Shown here one piece after another: positions 62,826 through 64,000 of a stretch of 64,000 bases of DNA. How positions within the stretch are numbered: the first letter of the stretch is position 1; every line of letters starts with the position of its first letter. Source of the DNA: Mesorhizobium sp. LHD-90 (GTDB lineage Bacteria > Pseudomonadota > Alphaproteobacteria > Rhizobiales > Rhizobiaceae); contig NZ_JAVFVV010000017.1 of the NCBI RefSeq assembly GCF_030929505.1, forward strand, positions 1 to 64,000, in the 5' to 3' direction. The translations under genes and the position numbers were made by a program. The notes under the pieces are model-generated. The model saw only the letters and a list, made by a program, of their open reading frames with translations, was not told where the DNA came from and searched no databases.

Positions 62826-63830
62826 ATGAGCGTCATCGTCAAGGACCTTGCCCTCAGCGAAAAGGAGATGGTCGCCGAGGCCGAACAGGCGCTGGCCGAC
62901 ATCTCCAGGGCAAGAGACGGCGTCGGGCGGGTCATCTTCGGCCAGGAAAGCGTCGTCGAGCGCGCGCTGGTGGCGCTGCTGGCCGGCGGCCATGCGCTGC
63001 TGGTCGGCGTCCCCGGCCTCGCCAAGACCAAGCTGGTCGAGACGCTGGGCATCGTGCTCGGCCTCGACAGCCGCCGCATCCAGTTCACGCCCGACCTGAT
63101 GCCCTCCGACATCCTCGGCTCCGAGGTGATGGAGCAGGACGAGTTCGGGAAACGCTCGTTCCGCTTCATCTCCGGTCCGATCTTCGCGCAACTGCTGATG
63201 GCCGACGAGATCAACCGCGCCTCGCCGCGCACCCAGTCGGCGCTGCTGCAATCCATGCAGGAATACCACGTCACCGTCGCCGGCGCCCGCCACGACCTGC
63301 CCGCGCCGTTCCATGTGCTCGCCACCCAAAACCCGCTGGAGCAGGAGGGCACCTATCCGCTGCCAGAGGCGCAGCTCGACCGCTTTTTGATGCAGATCGA
63401 CATCCTCTATCCGGAACTGGAGGCCGAGCGCCGCATCCTGCTCGAGACCACCGGCGTCGACGAGGCCAAGGCGCTGAACGTGCTGACGCCCGAGCGGCTG
63501 AAGCAGATCCAGCTTCTGGTGCGCCGCATGCCGGTGCCGGAAAGCGTGGTCGACACCATCTTGAAACTGGTCCGTTCCGCCCGCCCCGGCCAGGGCGACG
63601 CCGAGACCGACAAGCACGTCGCCTGGGGTCCAGGCCCGCGCGCCTCCCAGGCGCTGATGCTGTGCGCCCGCGCCCGCGCCCTCTACGAGGGCCGGCTGGC
63701 GCCCTCGGTCGACGACGTCCGGGCACTGGCCGAACCGGTGCTGCAGCACCGCATGGCGCTCACCTTCGCCGCCCGCGCCGAAGGCATGAGCGTGCGCGAC
63801 GCCGTCGCCCGGCTGGTGAAAGCCGTCTGA
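62826..63830 (+). CDS. MoxR family AAA+ ATPase
   Basis: A 334-residue MoxR-type AAA+ chaperone. Walker A lies in GGHALLVGVPGLAKTKLVE, Walker B in LLMADEINRASPRTQSALL, sensor 1 in VLATQNPLEQEGTYPLPEAQLDRF, shown at 63310-63390, and the C-terminal lid is complete. MoxR proteins work with DUF58 and von Willebrand-type partners to activate enzymes or respond to envelope stress. The stop overlaps the DUF58 start (TGATG), the conserved operon order. Confidence 0.95.
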   Translation: MSVIVKDLALSEKEMVAEAEQALADISRARDGVGRVIFGQESVVERALVALLAGGHALLVGVPGLAKTKLVETLGIVLGLDSRRIQFTPDLMPSDILGSEVMEQDEFGKRSFRFISGPIFAQLLMADEINRASPRTQSALLQSMQEYHVTVAGARHDLPAPFHVLATQNPLEQEGTYPLPEAQLDRFLMQIDILYPELEAERRILLETTGVDEAKALNVLTPERLKQIQLLVRRMPVPESVVDTILKLVRSARPGQGDAETDKHVAWGPGPRASQALMLCARARALYEGRLAPSVDDVRALAEPVLQHRMALTFAARAEGMSVRDAVARLVKAV

Positions 63831-64000
63831 TGGCGCGTGTCGGCGAGGCGTCGTCCGCCGTCGCGCCGCGCGACGCGCTTGCCCGCGCCAGGCTCCGCGC
63901 CTCGCTCGTGCCCGACCTGCTGGTCGAGGCGCGCCGCGTCGTCAACACGGTGATCAGCGGCTGGCACGGCCGCCGCAAGCAGGGCATAGGCGAGAATTTC
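63830..64000 (+). CDS. DUF58 domain protein (partial, cut by window end)
   Basis: The first 57 codons of a gene coupled to moxR. The encoded VVNTVISGWHGRRKQGIGENF matches the N-terminal start of DUF58 proteins, which carry a von Willebrand-like fold and are encoded next to moxR. The remainder, and probably BatA/BatB-like membrane genes, lie to the right of the window. Confidence 0.85.
   Translation, partial: MARVGEASSAVAPRDALARARLRASLVPDLLVEARRVVNTVISGWHGRRKQGIGENF

Overview
The window reads as a chromosomal stretch of a high-GC alphaproteobacterium of the Rhizobiales, most like the Phyllobacteriaceae (Mesorhizobium and relatives). The reasons are the rhizobial marker families (BA14K-like, DUF1344, DUF6074-like, Ku, a TMEM43-family protein), the fbcFBC/petABC operon, a petP/petR-like regulator pair, and several families of palindromic intergenic repeats typical of that order. 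I saw no rRNA, tRNA, CRISPR array, integrase, transposase, plasmid replication gene or phage structural gene. This judgement is from reading alone; no search was run.

Layout. 1-0.28 kb: repeat remnants. 0.28-7.4 kb: housekeeping genes (MidA-type methyltransferase, lgt, ubiK-like, YbjN, CsaA-like tRNA-binding protein, topoisomerase IB, TMEM43, GT4 glycosyltransferase). 7.5-8.4 kb: a DUF1778/GNAT toxin-antitoxin pair behind a clean palindrome. 8.4-11.5 kb: a MarR - OmpR-type regulator - DUF6074-like - histidine kinase operon, divergent from ilvE. 12.8-18.1 kb: small envelope proteins, two metabolic genes ending in 8-bp tandem repeats, two cold-shock genes and a triple Kazal-like lipoprotein. 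18.2-20.8 kb: a class III cyclase with TolB-like and TPR regions, bracketed by two copies of a 77-bp repeat. 21-26.7 kb: alkylsulfatase, pgeF, a degenerate M24 protein, a lipoprotein, prs. 26.8-31.5 kb: an accessory block (zeta-like kinase, chromate transporter, rhodanese-ChrB fusion, TauE, low-GC lipoprotein). 31.7-36.8 kb: rplY, pth and ychF, interrupted by ku and an RHH/PIN module. 37-41.5 kb: DUF1097, corA, two MaoC genes, a YciI/ECF sigma pair. 41.5-47.5 kb: palindromic repeats, apt, a PemK-type toxin with an unfamiliar partner, a 271-bp palindromic element, petABC, and a Phd/PIN module. 47.5-53 kb: DUF6665-like/GNAT, and two paralogous ABC exporters separated by hicAB. 53-64 kb: trmL, soxR with a Sox box, a hydrolase-TPR protein, hemF, DUF1344, DUF1059, CCA-adding enzyme, Nudix hydrolase, DUF1285, moxR and the start of a DUF58 gene.

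Two themes stand out. First, five toxin-antitoxin-like pairs and one zeta-like gene sit one at a time in gaps between core genes, with no mobility gene nearby; four have a palindrome or repeat just upstream. Second, palindromic or tandem repeats often abut gene ends: a 271-bp element supplies the stop codon of a toxin gene, and 8-bp tandem repeats supply the stop codons of two convergent genes. The strongest candidates for something undescribed are the 42.4-43.4 kb PemK module with its non-canonical upstream partner, the repeat-bracketed cyclase, and the alpha/beta-hydrolase-TPR protein at 55 kb.
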